Source: Micromonospora tarapacensis (GTDB lineage Bacteria > Actinomycetota > Actinomycetes > Mycobacteriales > Micromonosporaceae). From it: a DNA stretch of 64,000 bases. Both the position numbers and the translations under genes were made by a program. Location: assembly GCF_019697375.1 (NCBI RefSeq), contig NZ_JAHCDI010000003.1, positions 372,001 through 436,000 on the forward strand, in the 5' to 3' direction. Below, in pieces: positions 1 to 8,489 of the stretch (the stretch's first letter is position 1; each line of letters opens with the position of its first letter). A model generated the notes under the pieces. The model ran no database searches and was not told the DNA's origin. It worked only from the letters and a program-made list of their open reading frames with translations.

Positions 1-47
1 ACCCCGTCGTCTCGCTCGTCGGCTTCGTGCTGTGGAACGAGGTGTGA
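1..47 (+). CDS. C-terminal end of a membrane protein, cut by the window edge
   Basis: The frame starting at base 3 reads PVVSLVGFVLWNEV and stops with TGA at 45-47, one base before the GTG of the next gene. The short tail is hydrophobic, so it probably belongs to a small membrane component of the secretion module that follows. In related actinobacterial clusters the gene in this place is often a small two- to three-helix membrane protein, but too little is left here to assign it. The tight spacing suggests one operon with the downstream genes. Confidence 0.45.
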   Translation, partial: PVVSLVGFVLWNEV

Positions 48-48
48 C

Positions 49-1354
49 GTGGCAGAGTGCGCTACCGGTGACGCCGTCTACATCGGCACGGTCGGGCAGG
101 TGGTCGGCTTCTTCGAGCGGGGCATCGACGGCATTCTCAGCGACATCGCCAGCGCCATCCTGGGTGCGGCGGTCGAACTCTTCGCCAACCTCGGCGACAT
201 CCCCACGATCGGCGACGAGAGCCTCAACGACAGCATCCACCTTCAGACCGACTGGTTGGTCGTCACGATCGCGGTCGCCTCGCTGCTGGCGGCGGCCTTC
301 CGGATGGCGCTGGAACGCAAGGGGCAGTCCCTCGTCGTGGCGCTGATGGGTCTGGTCCGCATGGTCCTCACCGTGTCGGCCGCCTGGTGGGTGGTCAACT
401 GGCTCGCCAGCGAGGCGGACGCCTACACCGATCATCTCTACGAAGAGGGCATCAAGGCACAGCTCAAGCTGATCGCCAACTGCGGCACGGACGGCCTCAC
501 CGCCTTCCTGCTGATCATCATCGGGCTGTTGCTGCTGATCGCCGGCTGTATCCACATCATCCTGATGTACATCCGGCTCGGCGTGATGGTGCTGCTCACC
601 GGCACGCTGCCGTTGGCCGCCGCGGCCTCGATGTCCGAGTGGGGCGGGGGGTGGTGGCGCAAGCACATCGCCTGGATGGTCGCCTGGCTGGCATTCAAAC
701 CGGTGGTCGGGCTGATCATGTATTCGGGTGCGGCCATGATCGGTGCCACCGACGACATGGAAGGCGCGGACAACGCCAAGCACTACAAGATCGCCGGCGC
801 CGCCGTCCTGCTGATGGCCGCGGTCGCACTGCCCGCGCTGATGCGGCTGGTCGTGCCGGCAATGGCGAGCCTCGGCTCGCGCGACGGCGTCGGCGCGGGC
901 GCCGCCGCCGGTGCCGCCGGCGCGGGAGCGGTGGCGAGTGGCGCCAAGAAGATCGCCGGCGGCGCGGCCTCGGCGGCCTCCGCCGGCAGGTCCCGGGGCC
1001 GAGCGGCGGCAGTTCGTCGCCGGGCGGCGCCTCGGGTGGCGGCCGGTCGGCCGGCGGCTCCGGGGCAGCCCATCCGGTAGCGGTTCCGGTAGCGGGTCCG
1101 GTGGTGGTTCCGGCGGGTCCGGTGGCGGTTCCGGCGGGTCCGGTGGTGGTTCCGGCGGTTCCGGCGGTTCCGGTGGCGGGTCGGGCAGCGGTGGGTCGAG
1201 ATCCGGGCAGATCGCCCGGGGTGCGGTCGGCGTCGCCGCCTCGACGGTCGGTGCCGCGGCCTCGGCGGTGCAGCTGGGCGCACGCGCCGTGACCAGCACC
1301 CACAAGCACGCCAGCAACATCGCCAGTGGAGCGCTGCCCGACAGACATGACTAG
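49..1354 (+). CDS. VirB6/TrbL-like polytopic membrane protein of a type IV secretion-like module, two frameshifts
   Basis: The GTG start at 49 follows the upstream stop directly. The first ~310 residues hold several hydrophobic segments (roughly residues 70-85, 95-120, 150-195, 205-230 and 250-275), as expected for the inner-membrane channel subunit of type IV secretion systems. The frame then turns into Arg/Pro-rich nonsense and stops at 1080. A Gly/Ser-rich reading continues first in the frame of base 3 (about 995-1065) and then in the frame of base 2, through a long run of GSG repeats to the stop at 1352-1354. One missing base near 991-999 (TCCCGGGG) and one near 1061-1066 (CGGGG) would join all three parts. 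Restored length is about 435 residues, with a Gly/Ser linker and an Ala-rich C-terminal tail. The family assignment rests on topology and neighbours rather than on a diagnostic motif. Confidence 0.6.
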
Positions 1355-1456
1355 GGCCTGCGGCGAAGTCCCTGGCTGGCCTGCGGCGGGCTCAGGTTCA
1401 GCCGGAGACTTCGACACACGCCCTTGCTGAGGTCCGGGACAAGGAGAAGGCTCATC

Positions 1457-2956
1457 GTGAGTACGACAGCGGAATCCATGAAGACACCGACGTACGGCAA
1501 CTGGCGTCGCCCCCGCAAGGCGGGACTGGGCTCGCTGGGCCTGGTCGGGACCGTCGGCCTGTTCGGTGGGCTGGTGCTGGTCCTGATCTCCTCCCTGGTC
1601 TCCCTGAACGCGGCCGTGGTGGTAGGGCTTCCGTTCGCGGTGCTGCTGGCGCCGCTGGCGTTCCGCACCGCCGACGGTCGCAACGTCTACGACATGGCCG
1701 CCGTCCGGATCGGTTGGCTGCGCCGCAGGTCCAAGGGGCAGCATCTGTACGCCGCCGGGCCGCTGTCGACGCGCCCGGGTGGCCGGTTCCGCCCACCCGG
1801 GCTGCTGAGCCGCGTGGTCATGATGGAGGGACGCGACCCGTACGACCGCCCCTTCGGGGTGCTCTACCACCGCAACCGCAACCAGTACACCATCGTGCTC
1901 AGCTGCGAGCCGGACGGCGGTTCGCTCGTCGACCCCGACCAGGTCGACACCTGGGTGGCGCTCTGGGGTGAGTGGCTGTCCCGGTTGTCGCACGAGCCGG
2001 GACTGCGCGGCGCTTCGGTGGTCATCGAGACCGCGCCCGACCCGGGCACCCGCCTCGCCACCGAGGTGCTGGGTCGGATCTCCCCGAATGCTCCGCCCGC
2101 CGCGCGTGCCGTGATGGAGGAGGTGGTGCAGACGTACCCGGACGCGTCGTCGGAGATGAACACCTTCCTCACCCTCACCTACTCGGCACCCGGCGGTGCC
2201 CGGCGGGACCACGACGCGATGCTCGCCGACCTGGCGCTGCGGCTGCCCGGCGTGCTGGGTGGGCTGGTCGCGGCCGGTGGCGGCTCGGCGGAACCGCTGT
2301 CGGCCGAGCGGATCGCCGAGGTCGTCCGGGTCGCCTATGATCCGGCCGTCGCCGCGGAGGTGCTCGACGTACGCGCCCAGCACGGCGGCACCGGCCTGGA
2401 GTGGGCCGACTCCGGGCCGGCTGCCAGCGTCGAGACGGTCACCCACTACCAGCACGACTCCGGGGTCTCCCGCAGTTGGCTGCTGACCCTGGCGCCGCGC
2501 GGCACCGTGCGATCCGGCGTGCTGCGCAGCCTGCTGGACCCGGCACTGGGCATCCGCCGCAAACGGGTGGCCCTGGTCTACCGCCCGATCGACCCGGCGA
2601 CCTCCGCCAAGATCGTCGAATCGGATCGCCGGTCCGCCCAGTTCATGGCGAACTCGACGCGTGGCCTGGTCCGGGCCCGTGCGATCTCCGAGATCGAGGC
2701 CGCCGAGCAGACCGCGGCGGAGGAGGCTTCCGGTGCGGGCCTGGTCGAGTTCTCGATGTTGGTGACGCTGACCGTCGACTCGGTCGCCGACGTACGTGAC
2801 GCCGACGTGACGATGCGGAACCTGCTCGGTGCCACCCGCATCGCGATGCGTCCGGCCGACCGGATGCAGGCCGCCGCGTTCTCCTGCGCACTTCCGGTCG
2901 GCATCCTGCCCTGGGAGCAGACGATGATCCCGCACGAGTTGAAGGAGGCGCTGTGA
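1457..2956 (+). CDS. SCO6880-family membrane-associated protein of the secretion module
   Basis: I place the start at GTG 1457 because AAGGAGAAGG at 1441-1450 is an excellent ribosome binding site at normal spacing; an in-frame TTG at 1424 has none. The product is 499 residues. It has a basic N-terminus, two close hydrophobic segments (about residues 25-65, with LVGTVGLFGGLVLVLISSLV and VVVGLPFAVLLAPLAF) and a long soluble C-terminal part without a P-loop. This is the architecture of the SCO6880 family, found beside VirB4-like ATPases in actinobacterial conjugation-type clusters; a PrgI/VirB3-like role is inferred. Its stop overlaps the start of the ATPase gene by 4 bases, indicating translational coupling. 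Confidence 0.7.
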   Translation: MSTTAESMKTPTYGNWRRPRKAGLGSLGLVGTVGLFGGLVLVLISSLVSLNAAVVVGLPFAVLLAPLAFRTADGRNVYDMAAVRIGWLRRRSKGQHLYAAGPLSTRPGGRFRPPGLLSRVVMMEGRDPYDRPFGVLYHRNRNQYTIVLSCEPDGGSLVDPDQVDTWVALWGEWLSRLSHEPGLRGASVVIETAPDPGTRLATEVLGRISPNAPPAARAVMEEVVQTYPDASSEMNTFLTLTYSAPGGARRDHDAMLADLALRLPGVLGGLVAAGGGSAEPLSAERIAEVVRVAYDPAVAAEVLDVRAQHGGTGLEWADSGPAASVETVTHYQHDSGVSRSWLLTLAPRGTVRSGVLRSLLDPALGIRRKRVALVYRPIDPATSAKIVESDRRSAQFMANSTRGLVRARAISEIEAAEQTAAEEASGAGLVEFSMLVTLTVDSVADVRDADVTMRNLLGATRIAMRPADRMQAAAFSCALPVGILPWEQTMIPHELKEAL

Positions 2957-4749
2957 CGCCCGACGGTATTCGCCTGCTGGATCTCGGCCAGGGCTGGCCG
3001 CGGCATGCCTCCGGACGGGCCACGGCAATGTCGGATCTGGTGGTGCCGGCGGCGGAGACGCAGGACCGAGAGCCCGACGAGACGGGCAAGCAGACTCCCC
3101 GGGCGCTGCGGCGGGTACGCCGGCGGCAGGCCCAGCAGGAGGTGGCCGAGCAGCGGTACCTACGGCGGCTGGCCCGGGCCAACGCGGACGAAAACGTGCC
3201 GCACCGCGGCTCGTACACCCTCGGCGGCGGCCGGGTGGCCGCGTTGGATCCGCCCACCATGTGGCGGGCGACCACCGTGCAGGCCTGCGGGCTCTGGCCC
3301 TTCGCCTCCGGCTCCGGCGCCCCGATGACCGGCATTCCGCTCGGGCAGCACATCCATACCGGGGCCACGGTCTGCGGTGACCCGCTCAACTGGTTCACCC
3401 GGGCCCGGTACATCTCCAACCCGTCGCTGTTCATGCTGGGCATGCCCGGCCTCGGCAAGTCGACGCTGATCAACCGGATGCTGATCGGGCTGAGCGCGCA
3501 GGGCGTCGTGCCACTGGTGCTCGGTGACCTCAAACCCGACTACGCGGACACCGTCCGTGCCCTCGGCGGGCAGGTCATCTCCATCGCCCGTGGCGTCGGC
3601 GGGCTGAACATCCTGGATCCCGGCGCGATGGGCATGGCCGCCGCGAAGATCGGCGGACAGGCGGGGCAGGCCCTGGCCGCCGAGACCCACGGTCGGGTCC
3701 TCAACATGGTCGCGGCGCTGCTCACCATCGTCCGGGGGGTGCCGATCACCGACCACGAGCAGTCGGTGCTCTCCGCCTGCCTCCGTCACCTGCGCGAACG
3801 CACCGCCGTGGGGCGGACGTTCCGGCTGCCCCAACTGCTCACCGTGCTGGAGGAGGGGCCACCACGGGTGCGGCAGGTCACCCTCGACCGGGGCCAGGAG
3901 TCCCGCTACCGCGACGCCGTCGACCCGCTGCACCGGTCGCTGCTCGGCATCCTCGACGGCCCGCTCGGCGACACCTTCGCCGCGGAGACCTCGACCCGGA
4001 TCGACCCGGACGCCACCGCCGTCTGCATCGACATCTCCCGCATCGGTGAGGCCGACGGGCAGTTGACCGCCGCCGCGATGCTCGCGGCATGGTCGGACGG
4101 GCTGGGTACGGTGGCCGCGTCGCATGCCCTGGCCGATGCGGGGCTGGCGCCCCGGCGCTGGTTCTTCACCGTGCTCGACGAGTTGTGGCGACCCCTGCGG
4201 GCGGCCTCCGGCATCGTCGACCGGATCGACGCCCTCACCCGGCTGAACCGCTCCCTCGGCCTCGCCGATGCGAAGATCACCCACACCCTGAAGGACGCCG
4301 AGGCGCTCGGCAACGAGGCGGACAAGGCCAAGGCCCGGGGTTTCGTCGAGCGCGCCGGCATGGTGGCCTGCGCCGGGCTGCCCAGGGCGGAGATGGAGGA
4401 TCTGGGTCGGGTGGTCGGGCTGTCCCGGCGCGAGATCGAGCTGGTGTCGTCCTGGTCCTCGCCGCCGGGCTGGGCGCAGGACGGTGGAAACGAGGAGCCG
4501 CCCGGCCGGGGCCGCTTCCTGATCAAGGTCGGTGGACGCCCCGGCATCCCGATCCGGGTCGCGATCACCGACACGGAACGCCACCTGCACGACACGAACA
4601 GCCGCTGGGTCGCCAACGGCGACGCGGACCGGCTGAGGGCCGAACGGGCCGCCGTGGTACGCGCCGTGACCGGAGGCGACCTGCTCGGCAGCGCCGGGCC
4701 GGTGCCGCACGATGACGTCCAGGAGCAGCACGACGCGGGGCAGCGATGA
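2953..4749 (+). CDS. VirB4-like conjugation/secretion ATPase
   Basis: The protein has 598 residues and starts at GTG 2953, inside the stop of the previous gene (GTGA overlap). A Walker A motif, GMPGLGKST, lies at about residues 163-171, and a Walker B-like VLDELW at about 406-411. Between them is the HerA/VirB4-type core, with a second conserved stretch (LGDLKPDYADTVRALGGQVI) after the P-loop. VirB4 ATPases energise assembly and substrate transfer in type IV secretion systems at the cytoplasmic membrane face. There is no membrane segment, so it probably docks on its membrane neighbours. It overlaps the coupling-protein gene by 4 bases (ATGA). Confidence 0.8.
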   Translation: MTPDGIRLLDLGQGWPRHASGRATAMSDLVVPAAETQDREPDETGKQTPRALRRVRRRQAQQEVAEQRYLRRLARANADENVPHRGSYTLGGGRVAALDPPTMWRATTVQACGLWPFASGSGAPMTGIPLGQHIHTGATVCGDPLNWFTRARYISNPSLFMLGMPGLGKSTLINRMLIGLSAQGVVPLVLGDLKPDYADTVRALGGQVISIARGVGGLNILDPGAMGMAAAKIGGQAGQALAAETHGRVLNMVAALLTIVRGVPITDHEQSVLSACLRHLRERTAVGRTFRLPQLLTVLEEGPPRVRQVTLDRGQESRYRDAVDPLHRSLLGILDGPLGDTFAAETSTRIDPDATAVCIDISRIGEADGQLTAAAMLAAWSDGLGTVAASHALADAGLAPRRWFFTVLDELWRPLRAASGIVDRIDALTRLNRSLGLADAKITHTLKDAEALGNEADKAKARGFVERAGMVACAGLPRAEMEDLGRVVGLSRREIELVSSWSSPPGWAQDGGNEEPPGRGRFLIKVGGRPGIPIRVAITDTERHLHDTNSRWVANGDADRLRAERAAVVRAVTGGDLLGSAGPVPHDDVQEQHDAGQR

Positions 4750-6509
4750 GCCGCCCAGGTGGGATCGGGCAGGAGTACCTGCCCTGGCTGATTCCCGGTT
4801 TCGCGCTGATCAACCTGGTGATCTTCGCCCTGCTGTGGCTGGGCGGCGCGCTCGCTGCCGCGCTTACCGGGCACGGCTGGCAACCCGCACCGTTCACCCT
4901 GGACGTCTACCTCAGTCTGATCGGCGGCGCCACCGAGAAGGTCTGGCCAGGGGTGCCGCCGTACCTGGTCTACGGCGGGGCGGTCACGCTCGTCCTGCTC
5001 GGGGCCTCGCCGGCGGCCGGGCTCACCCGTGGGGTCGTACGCCGCCTCGGGCAGCCGCGCAGCCTCGCCCGGGCCGGTGAACTCAGCGCCCTGACGGGCA
5101 AGGGGATCGAGGCCCGCGCCCGTCAGTTGCGTCCCGGGCTGAAGGACGTCGGCCGGCTGCATCCCGACGACACTGGCAACCTGCTCGGCGACCTCGTGCC
5201 CGCCGGGCCGGAACTACGCTCCTCCTACGAGGACGTCGAGCTCGACCTGATGGCCCCGCGTGCCGGCAAGTCCACCGGGATCGCCGTTCCACGGGTGCTG
5301 CGTGCCCCCGGGGCGGTCATGCTGACCTCGAACAAGTCCGACGTGTTCACCGTCACCCGGCAGGAGCGGTCGAAAGCGGGCCGGGTGTGGACCTTCGACC
5401 CGCAGGGCATCGCGTACACCGAGCGAGAGATGTGGTGGGACCTGCTCAGTGGCTGCGACACCATCGAAGGTGCGCGGCGACTGGCCGGCCACTTCGTCAG
5501 CTCGGTGAACGACGACTCGTCCAAGAAGGACTTTTGGATCGCGGCGGCCCAGAACACGCTGACCGCACTCTTCCTCGCCGCCTCTCGCAGTGGCGCGTCC
5601 GTCAACGAGCTGCTGGCCTGGCTCGCCGACCCCGCCGACCGGACGCCGATCGATCTGCTCCGCGACCTCGACATGCCGGCCATGGCCGACCAGTTGCAGG
5701 GCACCGTGCGTGGCGCGGTGGAGACCCGCGACGGCATCTACGAGACCGCCCGGCAGTGCGTCGCCTGCCTGCTCGATCCGCGGATCGTGGCCTGGGTAAG
5801 CCCTGACCCGCTACTGCCAGAGTTCGTCCCGGAGGAACACGTCCTCAGCCGGGACACCCTCTACCTGCTTTCCAAGGACGGTGGTGGTTCCGCCGCAGGG
5901 GTGATCGCCGGGCTGGCGGACGCCGTCATCCGCGCCGGCGTGGTCGCCGCCGAACGGATGGGCGGGCGGCTGGATCCGCCGCTGACTGCGATCCTGGACG
6001 AGGCGGCAAACGTGTGCCGCATCTCCGACCTGCCGGATCTCTACAGCCACCTCGGCTCGCGGGGCATCAGCGTGGTGACGTTGTTGCAGAGTTACCGGCA
6101 GGGTGTCCGGGTGTGGGGTGAGGTGGGAATGGACGCGCTGTGGAGCGCGGCCACCATCAAGCTGCTCGGTGCCGGTCTGGACGACGCCGACTTCGTGGAC
6201 AAGGTCGCCAAGCTGGTCGGCCAGCACGACGTGCGGACCCCCACCTACTCCCGCTCCAAGGACGGCTCGTCACGGTCGGTGTCCTACCGGCAGGAACAGG
6301 TGCTGCCGGTGGACAAGATCCGAGCCCTGCCCAAGGGCACCGCCCTGCTGCTGGCCACGGGGGTGCGGCCGGCGCTGATCCGGCTGCGTCCCTGGTACAA
6401 GGAGCCCGACGCCGGGGCGATCTCCGCGGCGGCCAGGGCTGAGGTGCAGGCCATCACCGACCGGGCCGCGGCGAGATGGAGCCGCCGCGAGTCCCGCCAG
6501 GTCGGCTGA
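4746..6509 (+). CDS. VirD4/TraG-like type IV coupling ATPase
   Basis: The protein has 587 residues and starts at ATG 4746 within an ATGA overlap. Two N-terminal membrane segments (LPWLIPGFALINLVIFALLWL and YLVYGGAVTLVLLGA) are followed by the ATPase domain. Its P-loop is APRAGKST at about residues 170-177, the shortened Walker A form typical of TraG/VirD4 proteins. The Walker B is LTAILDEAAN at about 413-422, and SRGISVVTLLQSYRQ lies just after it. Coupling proteins recruit DNA or protein substrates to the secretion channel. With the VirB4-like and VirB6-like neighbours, this makes a recognisable minimal T4SS core. No relaxase is visible, so the cargo is unknown. Confidence 0.85.
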   Translation: MSRPGGIGQEYLPWLIPGFALINLVIFALLWLGGALAAALTGHGWQPAPFTLDVYLSLIGGATEKVWPGVPPYLVYGGAVTLVLLGASPAAGLTRGVVRRLGQPRSLARAGELSALTGKGIEARARQLRPGLKDVGRLHPDDTGNLLGDLVPAGPELRSSYEDVELDLMAPRAGKSTGIAVPRVLRAPGAVMLTSNKSDVFTVTRQERSKAGRVWTFDPQGIAYTEREMWWDLLSGCDTIEGARRLAGHFVSSVNDDSSKKDFWIAAAQNTLTALFLAASRSGASVNELLAWLADPADRTPIDLLRDLDMPAMADQLQGTVRGAVETRDGIYETARQCVACLLDPRIVAWVSPDPLLPEFVPEEHVLSRDTLYLLSKDGGGSAAGVIAGLADAVIRAGVVAAERMGGRLDPPLTAILDEAANVCRISDLPDLYSHLGSRGISVVTLLQSYRQGVRVWGEVGMDALWSAATIKLLGAGLDDADFVDKVAKLVGQHDVRTPTYSRSKDGSSRSVSYRQEQVLPVDKIRALPKGTALLLATGVRPALIRLRPWYKEPDAGAISAAARAEVQAITDRAAARWSRRESRQVG

Positions 6510-7942
6510 GCAACATGGCCTTGAAGGGGATGCAGGCGGCCGGCCGGGCGACGAAGTCGCTGACCAGTTTCGACTCGGCGCAGCTGGCCTGGTTGATCAT
6601 CTCGGTGATCGGGATGCTCCCGCTGTCGGTGCTGGCGACGTTGGCCCTGATAGTCCTGGTCGTCATCTTCGCCATGGCCGGCGGGTCGCAGATGACGTCG
6701 TCCTCGCCCGATCCGTCCGCCAGCAGCGGATCGACGTCCAGCACCAACGCCCTGATCGAGTTGGCCGGCGGAGACGGCCGCGGCAGCTTCAGCGCGACGA
6801 GCGTGCCGGATCAGGACCTGGTCGCGCCGATCAGGGCCGCCGCCCGCGAGTGTGGCCTGCTGACCCCCGTGATCATCGCGGCGCAGATCGACTACGCGTC
6901 CGCATTCGACGCGGACAAGGAGGGCCCCGGCGGGCGCAAGGGGCTCTCCCAGCTGACGCCCGAGGTGTTCGACGAATACGGTGAGGACGACGACGACAGC
7001 GGCGAAGCGTCCGTGCTCGACGACGAGGACTCGATCCACGCCCACGCCCGATACTTCTGCCACCTGGCCGAGGAGACCGATCGGCTGCTGACGGAGAGGA
7101 AGGTGGTCGGCGACCACCTCACCCTGACCCTGATGGCCTGGGAGATCGGCCTGGAGACGGTCGAGGCCCAGGGCGGCATGCCCGTCCTCGCCCTGGGCAG
7201 CTACCCGTTCCAGATCCGGGGGCTCTTCGCGAAGTACACCCTCGGTGGCGAGGGGGCCGACTCACCGACCGCCCTTGCGACGGAGGAAGGTTCGGACGAC
7301 GACCCGGACGCCGAAGGGGCAGCGCTGCTCAGCGAGTCAACCTTCGGCGCGATGTTCCCCAACCGGAACTCCTTCTACAGCTACGCCGGGCTGACCGACG
7401 CAATGGAGAAGTTCCCCGCCTTCGCCGGCACGGGGAACGAGCAGACCCGCAAGCGGGAACTGGCCGCCTTCCTGGCCAACATCGACCACGAGTCCGGCGG
7501 CCTGGTGCACGTCGAGGAGATCAACCGGGCCGCATGGGGCAACTACTGTGACACCGGCCAGTCCTACGGATGTCCCGCCGGGCAGACCGCCTACCACGGC
7601 CGCGGGCCGATCCAGCTGAGCTGGAACACCAACTACAAGACCGCCGGCGACGCGCTCGGTCTGGACCTGCTCAACGAGCCCGACCTGGTGAAGAACGACG
7701 CCTCGGTGGCCTGGCAGACAGCGCTCTGGTTCTGGATGACCCAATCCGGCGCGGGCACGATGACCGCGCATGCCGCGATCATCGACGGTGAGGGGTTCGG
7801 CGAGACGATCAGGACCGTCAACGGTGCCCTGGAATGCGGTGGCGGCAACCCGGCGCAGGTGCAGGCACGGGTCGAGGCGTACCAGCGATTCACCGCCAGG
7901 TTGGGCGTCGACCCCGGGGCCGACAACACGCTGACGTGCTAG
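6476..7942 (+). CDS. Membrane-anchored GH19 chitinase/lysozyme-like hydrolase with an inactive transglycosylase-like domain
   Basis: The protein has 488 residues if it starts at ATG 6476 (34-base overlap with the coupling gene); ATG 6515 is an alternative start. A single membrane segment (about residues 38-66) anchors an extracytoplasmic part. The first domain (about 105-210) resembles lytic transglycosylases (LLTPVIIAAQIDYASAFD, then GLSQLTPEVFDEYG), but the usual catalytic Glu of the AQxxxES motif is Ala. The second domain (about 290-475) is GH19-like. It has NIDHESGG (Glu about 339), a second acidic pair in HVEEIN, and the signature YHGRGPIQLSWNTNYKTAGD. Such enzymes cut glycan chains; in T4SS operons cell-wall hydrolases open peptidoglycan for the apparatus. 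Position at the end of the operon fits that role. Confidence 0.8.
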   Translation: MEPPRVPPGRLSNMALKGMQAAGRATKSLTSFDSAQLAWLIISVIGMLPLSVLATLALIVLVVIFAMAGGSQMTSSSPDPSASSGSTSSTNALIELAGGDGRGSFSATSVPDQDLVAPIRAAARECGLLTPVIIAAQIDYASAFDADKEGPGGRKGLSQLTPEVFDEYGEDDDDSGEASVLDDEDSIHAHARYFCHLAEETDRLLTERKVVGDHLTLTLMAWEIGLETVEAQGGMPVLALGSYPFQIRGLFAKYTLGGEGADSPTALATEEGSDDDPDAEGAALLSESTFGAMFPNRNSFYSYAGLTDAMEKFPAFAGTGNEQTRKRELAAFLANIDHESGGLVHVEEINRAAWGNYCDTGQSYGCPAGQTAYHGRGPIQLSWNTNYKTAGDALGLDLLNEPDLVKNDASVAWQTALWFWMTQSGAGTMTAHAAIIDGEGFGETIRTVNGALECGGGNPAQVQARVEAYQRFTARLGVDPGADNTLTC

Positions 7943-8003
7943 CCCGGCGGGCATCACCGTGACGACGACGTGTGTGGTTCGTGCCCGGTCGATGACCCCC
8001 GGG

Positions 8004-8037
8004 GACTGCGGCGACCGTTTCCACGGCCGCCGCAGTC
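8004..8037 (+). terminator. Hairpin between convergent genes
   Basis: A 10-bp perfect stem (GACTGCGGCG at 8004-8013 with CGCCGCAGTC at 8028-8037) lies between the stop of the GH19 gene (7942) and the stop of the minus-strand DUF4913 gene (8049). No T-run follows, which is usual in actinobacteria. The position suits a bidirectional terminator. Confidence 0.55.
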
Positions 8038-8048
8038 TCGTCAACCCG

Positions 8049-8489
8049 TCAGGAGTCGACGGTGAACGGCTCCACGACGGGCGACGCCTTGGCCCGATGC
8101 GCTCCGGTCTTGCAGCCGGCGAAGGGCCCAGCCGGGTCACGAAGGGTGGTCATCACCGGGCCCAGGTAGTCCCGATGCCAGTTGGCCGGGCCCAGCGGCC
8201 CGCCGGGGTGACCGGTCAGCTCTTGCCAGGTCATCCAGAGAGCGTGGAGGTGAGCCACCGCCTCGGCATGATTCCACCAGCTCGGGCACCAGGGCGTGGA
8301 CGAGGTCACTTCCCGTCCGTACGTCGGCAACAGGACATGCTCGACCCAGATGCACAGGTGGGCCAGAGCCTCGTCGTACTCCTCGCCGTCGAGGTAGTAG
8401 ATGAAGCGCGGCGGTGGCGGCGATGGTGCCGGCGGATGCACGGTCACGGCTGCCGGCTGCTCTCGGCGTCGCTCGGCCAACGCCGTCAC
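8049..8489 (-). CDS. DUF4913-type protein
   Basis: The protein has 146 residues and starts at GTG 8489, overlapping the upstream gene by 4 bases. After a Pro-rich N-terminus it carries a compact Trp-rich region (FIYYLDGEEYDEALAHLCIW, then CPSWWNHAEAVAHLHALW and ANWHRDYLGPVM). This is the pattern of the DUF4913 family, common on actinobacterial plasmids and integrative elements, often next to conjugation genes. The function is unknown. Location beside the T4SS-like module and translational coupling to the upstream gene are the main clues. Confidence 0.7.
   Translation of the reverse strand: MTALAERRREQPAAVTVHPPAPSPPPPRFIYYLDGEEYDEALAHLCIWVEHVLLPTYGREVTSSTPWCPSWWNHAEAVAHLHALWMTWQELTGHPGGPLGPANWHRDYLGPVMTTLRDPAGPFAGCKTGAHRAKASPVVEPFTVDS

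Noticed and set aside
1080..1190. Repeated GGTTCCGGCGG-like units that might be a CRISPR or satellite array
   Set aside because: They encode a Gly/Ser linker in the extended membrane-protein frame; there are no spacers.
716..3028. Long minus-strand open frame opposite the secretion genes
   Set aside because: It mirrors well-supported plus-strand genes, is Arg/Pro/Gly-rich without domains, and arises because high-GC codon bias suppresses stops on the other strand.
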